A stretch of 38,219 bases of DNA, taken from positions 1 through 38,219 of the forward strand of contig UQDO01000017.1 of the NCBI GenBank assembly GCA_900539855.1. The letters run 5' to 3'. The notes beneath the pieces were generated by a model. That model was not told where the DNA came from and ran no database searches. It was given only the letters and a program-made list of their open reading frames with translations. Positions 1-8,509 of the stretch are shown piece after piece (position 1 is the first letter of the stretch; every line of letters begins with the position of its first letter). The stretch is from an uncultured Oscillospiraceae bacterium (GTDB lineage: Bacteria; Bacillota; Clostridia; Oscillospirales; Acutalibacteraceae). The translations under genes and the position numbers were made by a program.

Positions 1-907
1 AAACAGCGCCCTTTACACGCTCTGCATACTCCTTGATACGTCCTCTTTCAACTTCCTTGATCTGCTTGACGACCGCAAGATCTATTCCGTTTTTATCATA
101 GATATATCCGCAGGAGTCAGACATGGCAACAACCTTACCGCCAAGCTCGGTAGCCTTCTCGTTAGCGTATATAGCAACGTTACCGGAACCGGAAATAACG
201 ACGGTCTTGCCCTTGAAGCTGTCGTTCTTCATGCACTTGAGCATTTCCTCGGTGTAGTAGCAAAGTCCGTAACCGGTAGCCTCGGTACGGGCAAGCGAAC
301 CGCCGTAAGGAATACCCTTACCGGTAAGAACGCCGGTAAACTCGTTGCGGAGTCTCTTATACTGACCGTAGAGGTAACCTATCTCTCTGCCGCCGACGCC
401 GATATCACCTGCCGGAACGTCGGTATCAGCACCGATGTGCTTGGCAAGCTCGGTCATAAAGCTCTGGCAGAAGCGCATGATCTCGCCGTCTGACTTGCCC
501 TTCGGATCAAAATCAGAACCGCCCTTACCGCCGCCTATAGGCAGACCGGTTAAGCTGTTCTTAAATATCTGTTCAAAACCGAGGAACTTGATAACCGAGG
601 CGTTGACCGACGGATGAAGTCTCAGTCCGCCCTTGTACGGTCCGATAGCTGAGTTGAACTGCACTCTGAATCCGCGGTTAACCTGAACGTTTCCGTTGTC
701 GTCTACCCATGATACGCGGAAGATTATCTGACGCTCCGGCTCAACTATGCGCTCAATAACGCCGTTCTTCTCAATTCTCGGGTCCTTTTCCACCACCGGC
801 TCAAGTGACTCAAGCACTTCGTACACTGCCTGCAAAAACTCAGGCTCGCCGGGGTTGCGCTTTTCAACCTGTGCATATACCCTTTTAAGGTATTCATTAT
901 TTATCAT
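1..907 (-). CDS. gdhA: Glutamate dehydrogenase (NADP-type), 3' end cut off by the window
   Basis: Hexameric glutamate dehydrogenase interconverts 2-oxoglutarate plus ammonia and glutamate in the cytoplasm, linking carbon and nitrogen metabolism. The 302 visible codons start MINNEYLKRVYAQVEKRNP and include the substrate-binding lysine region (GGLRLHPSVN, then GLPIGGGKGGSDFDP), the catalytic-aspartate segment (VPAGDIGVGGREIGYLYGQYK) and the start of the Rossmann domain (TVVISGSGNVA). This is the standard family-I layout; about a third of the protein lies beyond position 1. The ATG at 907 is preceded by AGGAGG with normal spacing. It is monocistronic at its 5' end and has its own strong promoter at 952-980. 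The family assignment is secure; the NADP preference is inferred from family resemblance. Confidence 0.96.
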   Translation of the reverse strand, partial: MINNEYLKRVYAQVEKRNPGEPEFLQAVYEVLESLEPVVEKDPRIEKNGVIERIVEPERQIIFRVSWVDDNGNVQVNRGFRVQFNSAIGPYKGGLRLHPSVNASVIKFLGFEQIFKNSLTGLPIGGGKGGSDFDPKGKSDGEIMRFCQSFMTELAKHIGADTDVPAGDIGVGGREIGYLYGQYKRLRNEFTGVLTGKGIPYGGSLARTEATGYGLCYYTEEMLKCMKNDSFKGKTVVISGSGNVAIYANEKATELGGKVVAMSDSCGYIYDKNGIDLAVVKQIKEVERGRIKEYAERVKGAV

Positions 908-951
908 GTTAAAAACCTCCTGTGTATATTTATTACCTATGTAACGTGTAT

Positions 952-980
952 ATTATAAATGCTATTCGTTTCTCTGTCAA
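952..980 (-). promoter_or_regulatory. Sigma-A promoter of gdhA
   Basis: On the minus strand there is a perfect -35 TTGACA (975-980) and a perfect -10 TATAAT (952-957) with a 17-bp spacer. The leader to the gdhA start is about 40 nt. Confidence 0.85.
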
Positions 981-1003
981 TATTTAAAAGGACAATAAAC
1001 CGA

Positions 1004-1074
1004 CTTAAATTATATAATTTACAAAAAAACTTAATTTAATTAGGAAAACGTTACTTTTGCTTAAATTAATTAGG
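1004..1074. repeat. AT-rich direct repeats upstream of the gdhA promoter
   Basis: CTTAATTTAATTAGG at 1030-1044 recurs as CTTAAATTAATTAGG at 1060-1074 (13 of 15 identical), exactly 30 bp apart, about three helical turns. A weaker related stretch beginning CTTAAATTA lies at 1004. All sit 25-100 bp upstream of the gdhA -35 box, where an activator could bind. The regulatory role is inference. Confidence 0.4.
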
Positions 1075-1078
1075 CAAA

Positions 1079-1113
1079 AATATACCGTCTGCGGAACATG
1101 CAGACGGTATATT
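1079..1113 (-). terminator. Intrinsic terminator of the ABC exporter operon
   Basis: A 14-bp inverted repeat (AATATACCGTCTGC, 1079-1092, pairing with 1100-1113) is followed on the minus strand by a short U-rich tract. It lies directly after the stop of the 1117-3093 gene. Confidence 0.8.
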
Positions 1114-1116
1114 CTA

Positions 1117-3093
1117 TCAATCCAGCTCTTTGAGTCCGGTATAAAGTTCGTAATACCTTCCCTTCAGTTTTAAAAGCTCGTCATGAGTGCCGCGTTCGAT
1201 GATCTCACCCTTTTCAAGCACCATGATCGCGTCGGCATTACGGACAGTAGAAAGGCGGTGAGCTATGACAAATGTCGTTCTGTCTTTCATAAGTCTGTCC
1301 ATACCGTGTTCTATATGGCGCTCGGTCCTTGTGTCAACCGAACTGGTTGCTTCATCAAGTATCAGTATCGGCGCCTTTGAGATAGCGGCACGGGCAATGT
1401 TGAGAAGCTGCCTTTGTCCCTGAGAAAGGTTTGCTCCGTCACCCGTTATAACCGTGTTGTAGCCGTCAGACAGTCGCATTATAAAGCTGTGGGCGCTGGC
1501 TGTCTTGGCAGCAGCTATAACCTCTTCGTCGGTGGCGTCGGGACGCCCGTAGCGTATATTCTCCATTACGGTACCGCTGAATAGGTGGGTATCCTGAAGC
1601 ACCATTGCAATATTGCGGCGCAGCTCGTCGCGCTTATAGTCACGGATATCGATGCCGTCTATGGTTATTTTGCCGGAGTCGATATCATAAAAACGGTTTA
1701 TAAGGTTGGTTATCGTTGTTTTGCCAGCTCCTGTAGAACCGACAAACGCTATCTTCTGTCCGGGTTTCGCATAAAGTGATATATTTTTAAGTATCACCTT
1801 TCCCGGATCATAGCCGAAGGTAACGTCGCAAAGCTCAACATTTCCCTGGATGCCGTCGGCTGAAACAGCGGCATCCTTATCTGCGGTCTCAGGCTCGGCA
1901 TCCATCACGGCAAACACCCTTTCTGCACCGGCAAGTGCCGCAAATACGGTGCTCATCTGCTGGGATATCATATTTATTGGCATTGAAAACTGGCGCGAAT
2001 AGTTTGCAAAAACGGTAAGGTCGCCGGGACCGAAACCGGTAAGGCACATAAGTATACCGCCTATACCGACTGTTGCTGCAAAGGTTATCTGGCTTGTGTT
2101 GCCCATTACCGGTCCCATGATTCCGCCGAAGAACTGGGCTTTAAACTGTTTGTCGCGCATATCGTCGTTCAAAAGCTCAAATTCCTCTACGCATGTATCT
2201 TCGTGGTTGAAAACCTTGATAACCTTCTGACCGGAAACGGTCTCCTCTATATATCCGTTTACCGCTCCCAACGCCGACTGCTGACCTGTATAATACTTTC
2301 TCGATTTTTTGGCTATGAATGCCCCGCCCTTTGCAAAAACAGGCAAGAACACAACAGTCACAAGGGTCAGCCAGATATTGGTTGTCACCATGAAAACAAG
2401 CGTGCCGATAAGCGATATCGAGCCGGAAACGACCGACGTAAGCGAGTTGTTCAGCATGACGTCTATATTATCAACATCGTTGGTAAAACGGCTCATAGTT
2501 TCACCGGTCGGGGTTTTGTCAAAATACCTTACCGGCAGCTTCATCAGCTTACTGAAAAGATCATTCCTGATCTTTTCGGTCGCGTTCTGCGATACTGAAA
2601 GCATAAGTCTGCTCTGCAGATATGTAGACAGCGCACCGAGCGCGTACACGCAGAACATAATTACGACGGCAGATAAAACATAGGTAAGCACTTCGGCAAA
2701 CTTGCTGCCCGACATTATATCGGAAACAAATCCAAGTTGGCTGAATTTTGTTATATACTTATCCGCTATCTTACCTATAGATGAATAGCTGATATCGGCA
2801 TCAGGATTTACGGCAAGTGCGATCCTGTTAATTATAGGCGACAGCATATATGCGCCTATAAGAGATGTTACGGTGCTGAATATCATAAACAGCACAACAA
2901 ACAAAAGCCTCAGCTTATACACAGCTACATATGACCACAGCCTTTTTACCGTATTGCCGACATCCTTGGGCTTACCGTGAGCGCCCCCGCGCATACCGGG
3001 ACCGCCGGGTCCGTGCCCCATGCCCATTTTTTTGCCCGTCGCAACCTGGCTGTTATACTGCCTCTGGAGGTCGTTCAAACTTCTTTTAGCCAT
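1117..3093 (-). CDS. ABC exporter half-transporter, catalytically competent subunit
   Basis: Type-IV ABC exporter half (membrane domain plus ATPase), 658 residues, probably moving drugs, lipids or peptides outward. The N-terminus has a glycine-rich stretch of about 40 residues (MGMGHGPGGPGMRGG), then about six membrane helices (roughly 55-390). The nucleotide-binding domain has Walker A GSTGAGKTT, signature NLSQGQRQL, Walker B ILILDEATSSVD with the catalytic glutamate, and H-loop histidine in VIAHRLSTV. The signature is unusual (SQGQ instead of SGGQ), as expected for the partner of a degenerate half. Its start is 3 nt after the stop of the upstream half-transporter, with AAGGAGG inside the end of that gene, so the two are co-translated. 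The substrate cannot be read from the sequence. Confidence 0.93.
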   Translation of the reverse strand: MAKRSLNDLQRQYNSQVATGKKMGMGHGPGGPGMRGGAHGKPKDVGNTVKRLWSYVAVYKLRLLFVVLFMIFSTVTSLIGAYMLSPIINRIALAVNPDADISYSSIGKIADKYITKFSQLGFVSDIMSGSKFAEVLTYVLSAVVIMFCVYALGALSTYLQSRLMLSVSQNATEKIRNDLFSKLMKLPVRYFDKTPTGETMSRFTNDVDNIDVMLNNSLTSVVSGSISLIGTLVFMVTTNIWLTLVTVVFLPVFAKGGAFIAKKSRKYYTGQQSALGAVNGYIEETVSGQKVIKVFNHEDTCVEEFELLNDDMRDKQFKAQFFGGIMGPVMGNTSQITFAATVGIGGILMCLTGFGPGDLTVFANYSRQFSMPINMISQQMSTVFAALAGAERVFAVMDAEPETADKDAAVSADGIQGNVELCDVTFGYDPGKVILKNISLYAKPGQKIAFVGSTGAGKTTITNLINRFYDIDSGKITIDGIDIRDYKRDELRRNIAMVLQDTHLFSGTVMENIRYGRPDATDEEVIAAAKTASAHSFIMRLSDGYNTVITGDGANLSQGQRQLLNIARAAISKAPILILDEATSSVDTRTERHIEHGMDRLMKDRTTFVIAHRLSTVRNADAIMVLEKGEIIERGTHDELLKLKGRYYELYTGLKELD

Positions 3094-3096
3094 TTT

Positions 3097-4839
3097 TCAC
3101 GCCTCCTTTTTATCGGTCTGAGAATAATAGATCTCCTTGTATTCCTCATTATTATTCAACAATTCTTCATGCGTACCGATACCGGTGATATGTCCGTCGT
3201 CCATAACTATTATCTGATCTGCTTCACTTACAGAGGAAATACGCTGAGCTATTATTATTTTTGTAGCCGACGAAAGATCGTTTTTAAGCGCGCTTCTTAT
3301 CTGTCGTTCGGTTGCGGTATCGACCGCGCTTGTCGAGTCATCAAGAATAAGTATCTTTGGCTTTTTAAGCAACGCTCTCGCTATGCAGAGTCTTTGCTTC
3401 TGACCGCCCGATACGTTTGATCCGCCCTGACCGAGGTCGGTATTATAACCGTCCTTGAATGAGGTGACGAATTTATCCGCCTGAGCATGCTCGGATGCTG
3501 TTTTTATTTCTTCTTCTGTGGCGTTCTCATCGCCCCAGCGCAGGTTTTCCTCAATAGTACCGCTGAAAAGGACATTTTTCTGCAGCACCATGCTGACACC
3601 CTCGCGCAGGTTGTAAAGTGAATAGTCGCGGACGTTTATGTCGTCTACCAGCACCTCTCCGCTGTCGGCGTCATAAAGCCTCGGTATAAGCGAAACAAGG
3701 GTTGTTTTTCCGCATCCGGTCGAGCCGATTATCCCGACCGTCTGCCCCGGCTCGATGGTAAGATTTATCTTATCGAGCACAGGTTCCTCGCTGCTTTTGT
3801 AGTAGCGGAACGAAACATCCTTAAACTCGATCTTTCCCTTTTCAACCTTAGCTTTTGGACATGCGGCAGCTGCGTCGGATATATCTATTTCCTCATCGAG
3901 CACCTCTTTGATGCGGCGTGCCGACGCGAAAGCTCTTGCCGAAGTCATAAGCAGTATGGTTATCATCATGAGAGACGTCAGTATCTGCGTGACATAAGTG
4001 ATAAATGCAGAAAGGTTGCCGACCTCCATTTCGTTGCCGACGACAAGCTTGCTGCCGAACCATATTACCGCAAGTGTGGTAAGATTCATGAAAATAGTCG
4101 CAACGGGCTGCATCATTATCATGAATTTCATTGCCGACATACCGGCTTCCTTCAACTCGGCATTCGATCTGTTGAACTTTTTGTTTTCATGATCTTCTCT
4201 TACAAACGATTTGACCACTCTTACGTTTGTGACGCTTTCCTGAACATTTGAGTTAAGAGCATCAACCTTTGCCTGCATTCTGACAAACTTTTTGAAGCCG
4301 ACCGAAATAAGGCATATTATGACGATTATCATAACCGGTATTGTAACGGCAAGCACAAGTGACAGCGAAGGCTTGAGAAGTACCGCCATTATTAGCGCAC
4401 CTATCATCATTCCCGGAGCCCTGAGTGCCATTCTCAGCAGCATATTAACGAAATTCTGCAGCTGTGTAACGTCGTTGGTAAGTCTTGTTACAAGTGAGCC
4501 TGACGAAAATTTATCTATATTTCCGAACGAAAAGCTCTGTACCTTTTTGAATATATCCGATCTGAGATCGGTTGCGAAATTGACCGACGCCTTTGCGCCG
4601 AAATATGCGCCGCCGACTCCGCCAGCCATCATTATAACGGCGGTAAGCACCATAAGCAGCGCAGTCGTAATACTTTTTCCGACCGTAAGCGTATTATCAG
4701 TGCCGGAATTAATAACGATAGCAAGCAGGCGCGGCATGATTACCTCGCCGATTACTTCAACTATCATACACAACGGACCGATAATAAAATACAGCAGATA
4801 CGGTTTGATATATTTACCCCATCTTTTCAAAACGATCAT
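3097..4839 (-). CDS. ABC exporter half-transporter, degenerate ATP-site subunit
   Basis: Second half of the heterodimeric exporter, about 580 residues, with membrane helices in the first 320 residues and a C-terminal ATPase. Walker A GSTGCGKTT and signature NVSGGQKQR are intact. Walker B reads ILILDDSTSAVD (aspartate for the catalytic glutamate), and the H-loop histidine is glutamine (IIAQRISSV). It therefore carries the non-hydrolysing site, as in LmrCD/BmrCD-type heterodimers, while the 1117-3093 partner supplies the active Walker B. The start is uncertain. ATG at 4839 (MIVLKRWGKY) follows the MarR stop by a few bases, but the AAAGG there is too close to it and better spaced for a TTG at 4830. 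An upstream ATG at 4875 would overlap the regulator by 32 nt. Confidence 0.92.
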   Translation of the reverse strand: MIVLKRWGKYIKPYLLYFIIGPLCMIVEVIGEVIMPRLLAIVINSGTDNTLTVGKSITTALLMVLTAVIMMAGGVGGAYFGAKASVNFATDLRSDIFKKVQSFSFGNIDKFSSGSLVTRLTNDVTQLQNFVNMLLRMALRAPGMMIGALIMAVLLKPSLSLVLAVTIPVMIIVIICLISVGFKKFVRMQAKVDALNSNVQESVTNVRVVKSFVREDHENKKFNRSNAELKEAGMSAMKFMIMMQPVATIFMNLTTLAVIWFGSKLVVGNEMEVGNLSAFITYVTQILTSLMMITILLMTSARAFASARRIKEVLDEEIDISDAAAACPKAKVEKGKIEFKDVSFRYYKSSEEPVLDKINLTIEPGQTVGIIGSTGCGKTTLVSLIPRLYDADSGEVLVDDINVRDYSLYNLREGVSMVLQKNVLFSGTIEENLRWGDENATEEEIKTASEHAQADKFVTSFKDGYNTDLGQGGSNVSGGQKQRLCIARALLKKPKILILDDSTSAVDTATERQIRSALKNDLSSATKIIIAQRISSVSEADQIIVMDDGHITGIGTHEELLNNNEEYKEIYYSQTDKKEA

Positions 4840-4843
4840 CCTT

Positions 4844-5311
4844 TCATGGGTCAACGGTAATGCCTGCGGCAACATTGTTGAGGTTTGACTGCATTTTAAG
4901 AAGGCAATCGGTCAATACTTGCATACGTTGCTCGTCAATGCCTGAAAACATCGCACGGTTGAGCTGATCGGCAAGACGCCTCGTCTCATTTACTATCTCC
5001 TGCCCCTTTTCGGTCAGTAAAATGAGATTCTTACGGCTGTCGCCGGTGTCGGTATCACGGCGGACAAATCCGCCGGTTTCAAGCTTTTTCAGCGTCACAG
5101 CGGCAGCAGCCGGACTTATGTCAAGCCTTGCCGCAATGTCCTTCTGCGAACAGCTTCCAAAGCACGAAATACTCATAAGCATCATATGCTGACTGCGGTG
5201 TATACCCAGCCTTTGCACAACATTTTTTTCAAAAAGACGCCTGTGCATCCTGTCGTTTCGCATAAACAGTTCAAGCGCCTTTTTAACCGAATCCGATCTT
5301 TCATCTGTCAA
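4844..5311 (-). CDS. MarR-family transcriptional regulator of the exporter operon
   Basis: A 155-residue winged-helix regulator, first gene of the operon. The DNA-binding part is visible at about residues 55-105 (CSQKDIAARLDISPAAAAV, then LETGGFVRRDTD and SRKNLILLTEKG, the wing), flanked by dimerisation helices. MarR proteins usually repress their own operon and release DNA when a small ligand or oxidant binds. Here that would make exporter expression inducible by a toxic compound. A cysteine pair sits before the HTH (SISCFGSCSQ), which could sense thiols; this is speculation. The start is TTG at 5311, preceded by GAGGTG. An AT-rich repeated operator-like sequence overlaps the promoter at 5345-5373. 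Confidence 0.92.
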   Translation of the reverse strand: MTDERSDSVKKALELFMRNDRMHRRLFEKNVVQRLGIHRSQHMMLMSISCFGSCSQKDIAARLDISPAAAAVTLKKLETGGFVRRDTDTGDSRKNLILLTEKGQEIVNETRRLADQLNRAMFSGIDEQRMQVLTDCLLKMQSNLNNVAAGITVDP

Positions 5312-5344
5312 GAGCTGTCACCTCGATAAACAATTAATGTGTTA

Positions 5345-5373
5345 ATTATATACATGTTAATTTAATATGTCAA
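5345..5373 (-). promoter_or_regulatory. Promoter with likely MarR operator for the exporter operon
   Basis: On the minus strand, TTGACA (5368-5373) and TATAAT (5345-5350) are separated by 17 bp. The spacer and the region after the -10 contain repeated ATTAACA motifs (AATTAACATG, then AATTAACACA) placed where a bound repressor would block RNA polymerase. The promoter is seen directly; the operator role is inferred from the adjacent marR-type gene. Confidence 0.8.
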
Positions 5374-5382
5374 TGGGTTATT

Positions 5383-6045
5383 TTATGAATTTTCTGTGAA
5401 AAAGTCAAACGAATTCCACGGCGTATATTCCGGCGGATCAGCCTCAAATACAATCCTTTTTTTAGTCAGCGGATCAATAAACGAAAGATAACATGAAAAC
5501 AGTCCGAAGCCTCCCGTAATGTCAGAGCCGTATTTCCGGTCGCCGAATACAGGGTGCTTTCTGGACGCAAACTGCACCCTTATCTGATGTGTTCTGCCTG
5601 TAAGCAATACTATCTTCACAAGAGAAAATGCATCACCGCCTATGTAGGCTTCAGACAGCAGACTATATTCAAGTGCCGCCTGCTTTACCCCTGTCCTTTG
5701 CCTTTTTACAACGAAGGTTTTGTTTTTAGCGCTGTCTTTGAAGAGGAGATCCTCCAGTCTGCCTTCTTTCGGGAGCTCACCTTTCAATACGGCGTAGTAT
5801 TTCTTTAAAAGCTCGCCGTTTGCAACCTGACGTGATAAAGCAGCCGCAGATGCCTTTGTTTTTGCATATACCATAACTCCGCTTACTTCCCTGTCAAGCC
5901 GGTGGACCGTAAAGTAAGGTTTACCGCCGCCGAGAAGTAACGGCATGCCAAAAACTCTGCCGTCCTCCGATGTTATACCGGACGGCTTTATACATACTAC
6001 ATACATTTCATTTTCATACAGTATCTTTATATCCTCGCTGCTCAT
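5383..6045 (-). CDS. RluA-family RNA pseudouridine synthase
   Basis: A 220-residue enzyme that isomerises uridine to pseudouridine in rRNA or tRNA. The family motif with the catalytic aspartate is FTVHRLDREVSGV (about residues 45-57). It is followed by the conserved KKYYAVLKG strand and the C-terminal RTHQIRVQFASRKHPVFGDRKYG block. There is no N-terminal S4 RNA-binding domain, so it belongs to the short stand-alone group (RluA/TruC/YlyB-like), and the exact target base cannot be assigned. The ATG at 6045 has GGAGG about 7 nt upstream. Its stop lies close to the exporter operon promoter on the same strand. Confidence 0.92.
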   Translation of the reverse strand: MSSEDIKILYENEMYVVCIKPSGITSEDGRVFGMPLLLGGGKPYFTVHRLDREVSGVMVYAKTKASAAALSRQVANGELLKKYYAVLKGELPKEGRLEDLLFKDSAKNKTFVVKRQRTGVKQAALEYSLLSEAYIGGDAFSLVKIVLLTGRTHQIRVQFASRKHPVFGDRKYGSDITGGFGLFSCYLSFIDPLTKKRIVFEADPPEYTPWNSFDFFTENS

Positions 6046-6116
6046 CTTTTCCTCCGGCTCTTTTTATATCAAGCATATGAATTATACACTCAAAAAGCCC
6101 ATATTACAATGAATTC

Positions 6117-6145
6117 TTGACATAAAGCGGAAAAACATATATAAT
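6117..6145 (+). promoter_or_regulatory. Sigma-A promoter of the 6190-8231 operon
   Basis: TTGACA (6117-6122), 17-bp spacer, TATAAT (6140-6145). Both hexamers match the consensus fully. The leader is about 40 nt. Confidence 0.87.
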
Positions 6146-6189
6146 TTATTGTATAGTATAATGTAAATTTAAATAGAGAGGTAGATATT

Positions 6190-6735
6190 ATGGAAAACAA
6201 CAATCAGAACGGTTACATAAACAGCAATGCGGCTGTCGGCAGTGCGGCGCCCGTTGCGGCACCTGCAGCACCTGCAAATGCGGTACAGACTCCTGTAGCG
6301 GATAATACCGCACAGTTTGCCGCTCCGGCTGCAAAGGCGTACGAAAAGCCCCAAAATACAGTACCTTACGCAGTTATCGAAAGACCGGCACCGGAAAAAG
6401 GCGCTTCCGGTCTCGGTTTCAATATAGTATCAATGTGCATCGGCATCATATCGCTTATAACCTCGCTTTCGTGTATCAAGGAAGCTGTAACAATTTTGCT
6501 GGGCGACGCTGCCTTTGGTTCATATTCAAATGAGGCAAGCATTATTTCACAGGCTGTTGTTTTGATGATCACATCGATAATTGCATTGGTTTTCGCCGTC
6601 ATCGGTCTTAAAAACAAACAGAATCCCGGCAGAGGCATGGGCGTTTCAGGTATAATCTGCTCGATTTTTGCACTGCTTATCTCCGGATCGGCGCTTGTTA
6701 TCGCGGCGCTTGTTTACGCCGAACTACTCATCTGA
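6190..6735 (+). CDS. Small membrane protein with Ala/Pro-rich N-terminus (DUF4190-like)
   Basis: A 181-residue protein. Residues 1-65 are a low-complexity, Asn- then Ala/Pro-rich cytoplasmic tail (SAAPVAAPAAPANAV). About residues 80-105 and 118-180 contain three hydrophobic helices, the last two separated by KNKQNPGRGMGVSG. A basic/Gly loop between helices followed by a GIICSIFALL helix is typical of DUF4190-type proteins, which often sit next to export or envelope genes. No catalytic motif is visible and the function is unknown. It is first in an operon with the phosphopantetheinyl transferase, 12 nt downstream. Confidence 0.8.
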   Translation: MENNNQNGYINSNAAVGSAAPVAAPAAPANAVQTPVADNTAQFAAPAAKAYEKPQNTVPYAVIERPAPEKGASGLGFNIVSMCIGIISLITSLSCIKEAVTILLGDAAFGSYSNEASIISQAVVLMITSIIALVFAVIGLKNKQNPGRGMGVSGIICSIFALLISGSALVIAALVYAELLI

Positions 6736-6747
6736 CGGCAGATATTA

Positions 6748-7344
6748 ATGCTGACCGTAAAATGGGAATATATATCCGGGCTTTCGGACGAGGATATTGA
6801 CCGGTGGCGCAATACGGCACCGCACGACCGTATATCGGCTGTTGAACGAAAAAGAAATGAAGCAGACCGGCTCCGCAGCATACTCGGTGATGTTTTAGCC
6901 GTCAGAACTCTAAATGATATCACCTGCCGCACAGATATCGTGCTTAAGCGCGATGCATCAGGCAGGCCGTATGTCGATTCGCTGCCGTTATTTATAAGCG
7001 TCTCCCATTCCGGAAGCATTGCAGTCTGTGCTGTGAGCGACCGACCTGTGGGCATTGATGTTGAGCAGATAAAAAAGCGCAGCTTCAAATTGACAGACAG
7101 GATATTTTCAGAGGACGAGATTGCCTATATAAGCGGCTCAGCAAAGCGCTTTTTTGAGGTATGGACCGCAAAAGAAGCATATGCAAAAATGACCGGCGAA
7201 GGAATTAGAGCCGTACTGCGCGGCATTTATACCGATATAAAAAGCGGAAATGTAATGGGTGAAGCTTTAAGTGTCACCGAATATAACGGTTATATATGCT
7301 CGGTAGTAACAAAGAAGGATCAGGATGTGGGGGTTATTTTTTGA
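6748..7344 (+). CDS. Sfp-type 4'-phosphopantetheinyl transferase
   Basis: Transfers the phosphopantetheine arm of CoA to a serine on carrier proteins of fatty acid, polyketide or non-ribosomal peptide synthesis. The 198-residue protein has the family motifs: the substrate-contact stretch FISVSHSGSIAVCAVSD, the Mg-binding VGIDVEQIKKR (about residues 93-103), and FFEVWTAKEAYAKMTGEGI (about 133-151). It is somewhat shorter than B. subtilis Sfp but has both halves. No carrier protein or synthase lies in the window, so its client is elsewhere and could be primary-metabolic ACP. Its stop overlaps the next start (TTGA), implying translational coupling. The ribosome binding site is weak. Confidence 0.9.
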   Translation: MLTVKWEYISGLSDEDIDRWRNTAPHDRISAVERKRNEADRLRSILGDVLAVRTLNDITCRTDIVLKRDASGRPYVDSLPLFISVSHSGSIAVCAVSDRPVGIDVEQIKKRSFKLTDRIFSEDEIAYISGSAKRFFEVWTAKEAYAKMTGEGIRAVLRGIYTDIKSGNVMGEALSVTEYNGYICSVVTKKDQDVGVIF

Positions 7345-8231
7345 AACAGTTATCACAGTATGCTTCAAAAATAATACGCCCTCCCGTCATTTTTAAACTG
7401 ATACTGACTGCGGTTTCAGCCGTGCTTTTGGGCTTTACATTTGCGCACGGCATCGAGCACACAGTGATTGCATATGTATCATATGTTGTGTCTGCATACA
7501 CCCTGACCGTGATCATTGCCGGGATGCCGGTCGTTTTCAGAAAAGGCAGATATATACTTGCGAGCAATCGCTATTCCTCCCGTATTATAAATGACCTGGA
7601 ACTGAGGACAAGGCTGTCCCTCTACTTCGGTCTTTTTATCAATATGGTCTATGCTATGTTCAAGCTTTCGACCGGTATTATGTACCGGTCGTCATGGTTC
7701 ATTTCGATAGCGGCATATTATTTCATTCTCGGTATAATTAAATTTTTGCTGCTATTGGGAGTACGGACGTCGTCCAAGGCGGCAGAAAACGACCGCAAGA
7801 AACGGTCTGAGCTAAGATACTGCCGCTCAACCGGACTGCTGCTTCTGGCGCTCGACCTTGCGATGGCGGCGATAACGGTCAACATGATACTGCGCGACAA
7901 GCGCTACCAGTACCCCGGCATGGTAATATACGTTTCAGCCGGGTATACTCTTTACCGTCTGATAGCTTCGACTATAAACGTCATAAAGTACAGAAAAATC
8001 AGCAACCCTCTTATGTCTGCCGCAAAAGCGCTTGATTTTGCAACCGCGCTTATGGCTATATTTGCATTGCAGACTGCAATGCTGACCAAGTTCGGAGGAG
8101 CAGGCATTTATGTTGCCGTGTTCAACTCGCTGACCGGCGGCATCGTCTGCTTCTCAGTCCTTCTTATAGCTGTGTATGTTATAATCAAAGCATCGATTGA
8201 CCTTAAAAAGTATAAAATAATAGGTACATGA
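7341..8231 (+). CDS. Polytopic membrane protein of unknown function
   Basis: About 296 residues if started at TTG 7341, which overlaps the upstream stop and has GGGGG about 7 nt before it. A longer in-frame reading from 7296 has no good ribosome binding site. The sequence shows about seven to eight hydrophobic segments (for example LILTAVSAVLLGF, VIAYVSYVVSAYTLTVIIA, IAVYVIIKASI) with basic loops. It has no recognised transporter or enzyme motif. It is co-transcribed with the phosphopantetheinyl transferase and ends at a strong terminator. I do not recognise the family. Confidence 0.75.
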   Translation: MKQLSQYASKIIRPPVIFKLILTAVSAVLLGFTFAHGIEHTVIAYVSYVVSAYTLTVIIAGMPVVFRKGRYILASNRYSSRIINDLELRTRLSLYFGLFINMVYAMFKLSTGIMYRSSWFISIAAYYFILGIIKFLLLLGVRTSSKAAENDRKKRSELRYCRSTGLLLLALDLAMAAITVNMILRDKRYQYPGMVIYVSAGYTLYRLIASTINVIKYRKISNPLMSAAKALDFATALMAIFALQTAMLTKFGGAGIYVAVFNSLTGGIVCFSVLLIAVYVIIKASIDLKKYKIIGT

Positions 8232-8294
8232 CCGGCTGCAAAAGGAAACCGGCATTTTCGTTTTAGGCAAGGCACAAAAAGTATTATCTAAGAT

Positions 8295-8327
8295 AGCGGT
8301 ACAGTGAAAGCTGTGCCGCTTTTTTTG
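8295..8327 (+). terminator. Intrinsic terminator after the 6190-8231 operon
   Basis: AGCGGTACAG (8295-8304) pairs with CTGTGCCGCT (8311-8320, one G-U) and is followed by seven Ts. Confidence 0.9.
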
Positions 8328-8441
8328 CATTACCAGGCTTTTTAAAGCTCTGCGTACCGAGCCTGCCGCCAAAAGCAGCCCTTCATTGTCGGCGATATTT
8401 ATATTCCCGAAGACAGCAGCCGACTCTGCCTAAATTCAGTA

Positions 8442-8470
8442 TTTACAATATCAGATATTAATGATATAAT
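8442..8470 (+). promoter_or_regulatory. Promoter of the GH28-like gene
   Basis: TTTACA (8442-8447), 17-bp spacer, TATAAT (8465-8470). Confidence 0.75.
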
Positions 8471-8509
8471 GTGTGAAAATAAATATTAATGTTTGGTGTG
8501 GTAATCGTT

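Noticed and set aside
2203..2683. Plus-strand open frames of 124-131 codons inside the exporter gene
   Set aside because: Antisense shadows of the strongly supported ABC transporter gene, with no ribosome binding site or family resemblance.
8328..8440. Minus-strand frame reading like protein (includes LLLAAGSVRRALKSLV)
   Set aside because: No usable start codon other than a TTG, a stop just upstream, and it would run through the terminator at 8295-8327. It could be an old gene fragment, but the support is too weak to call.
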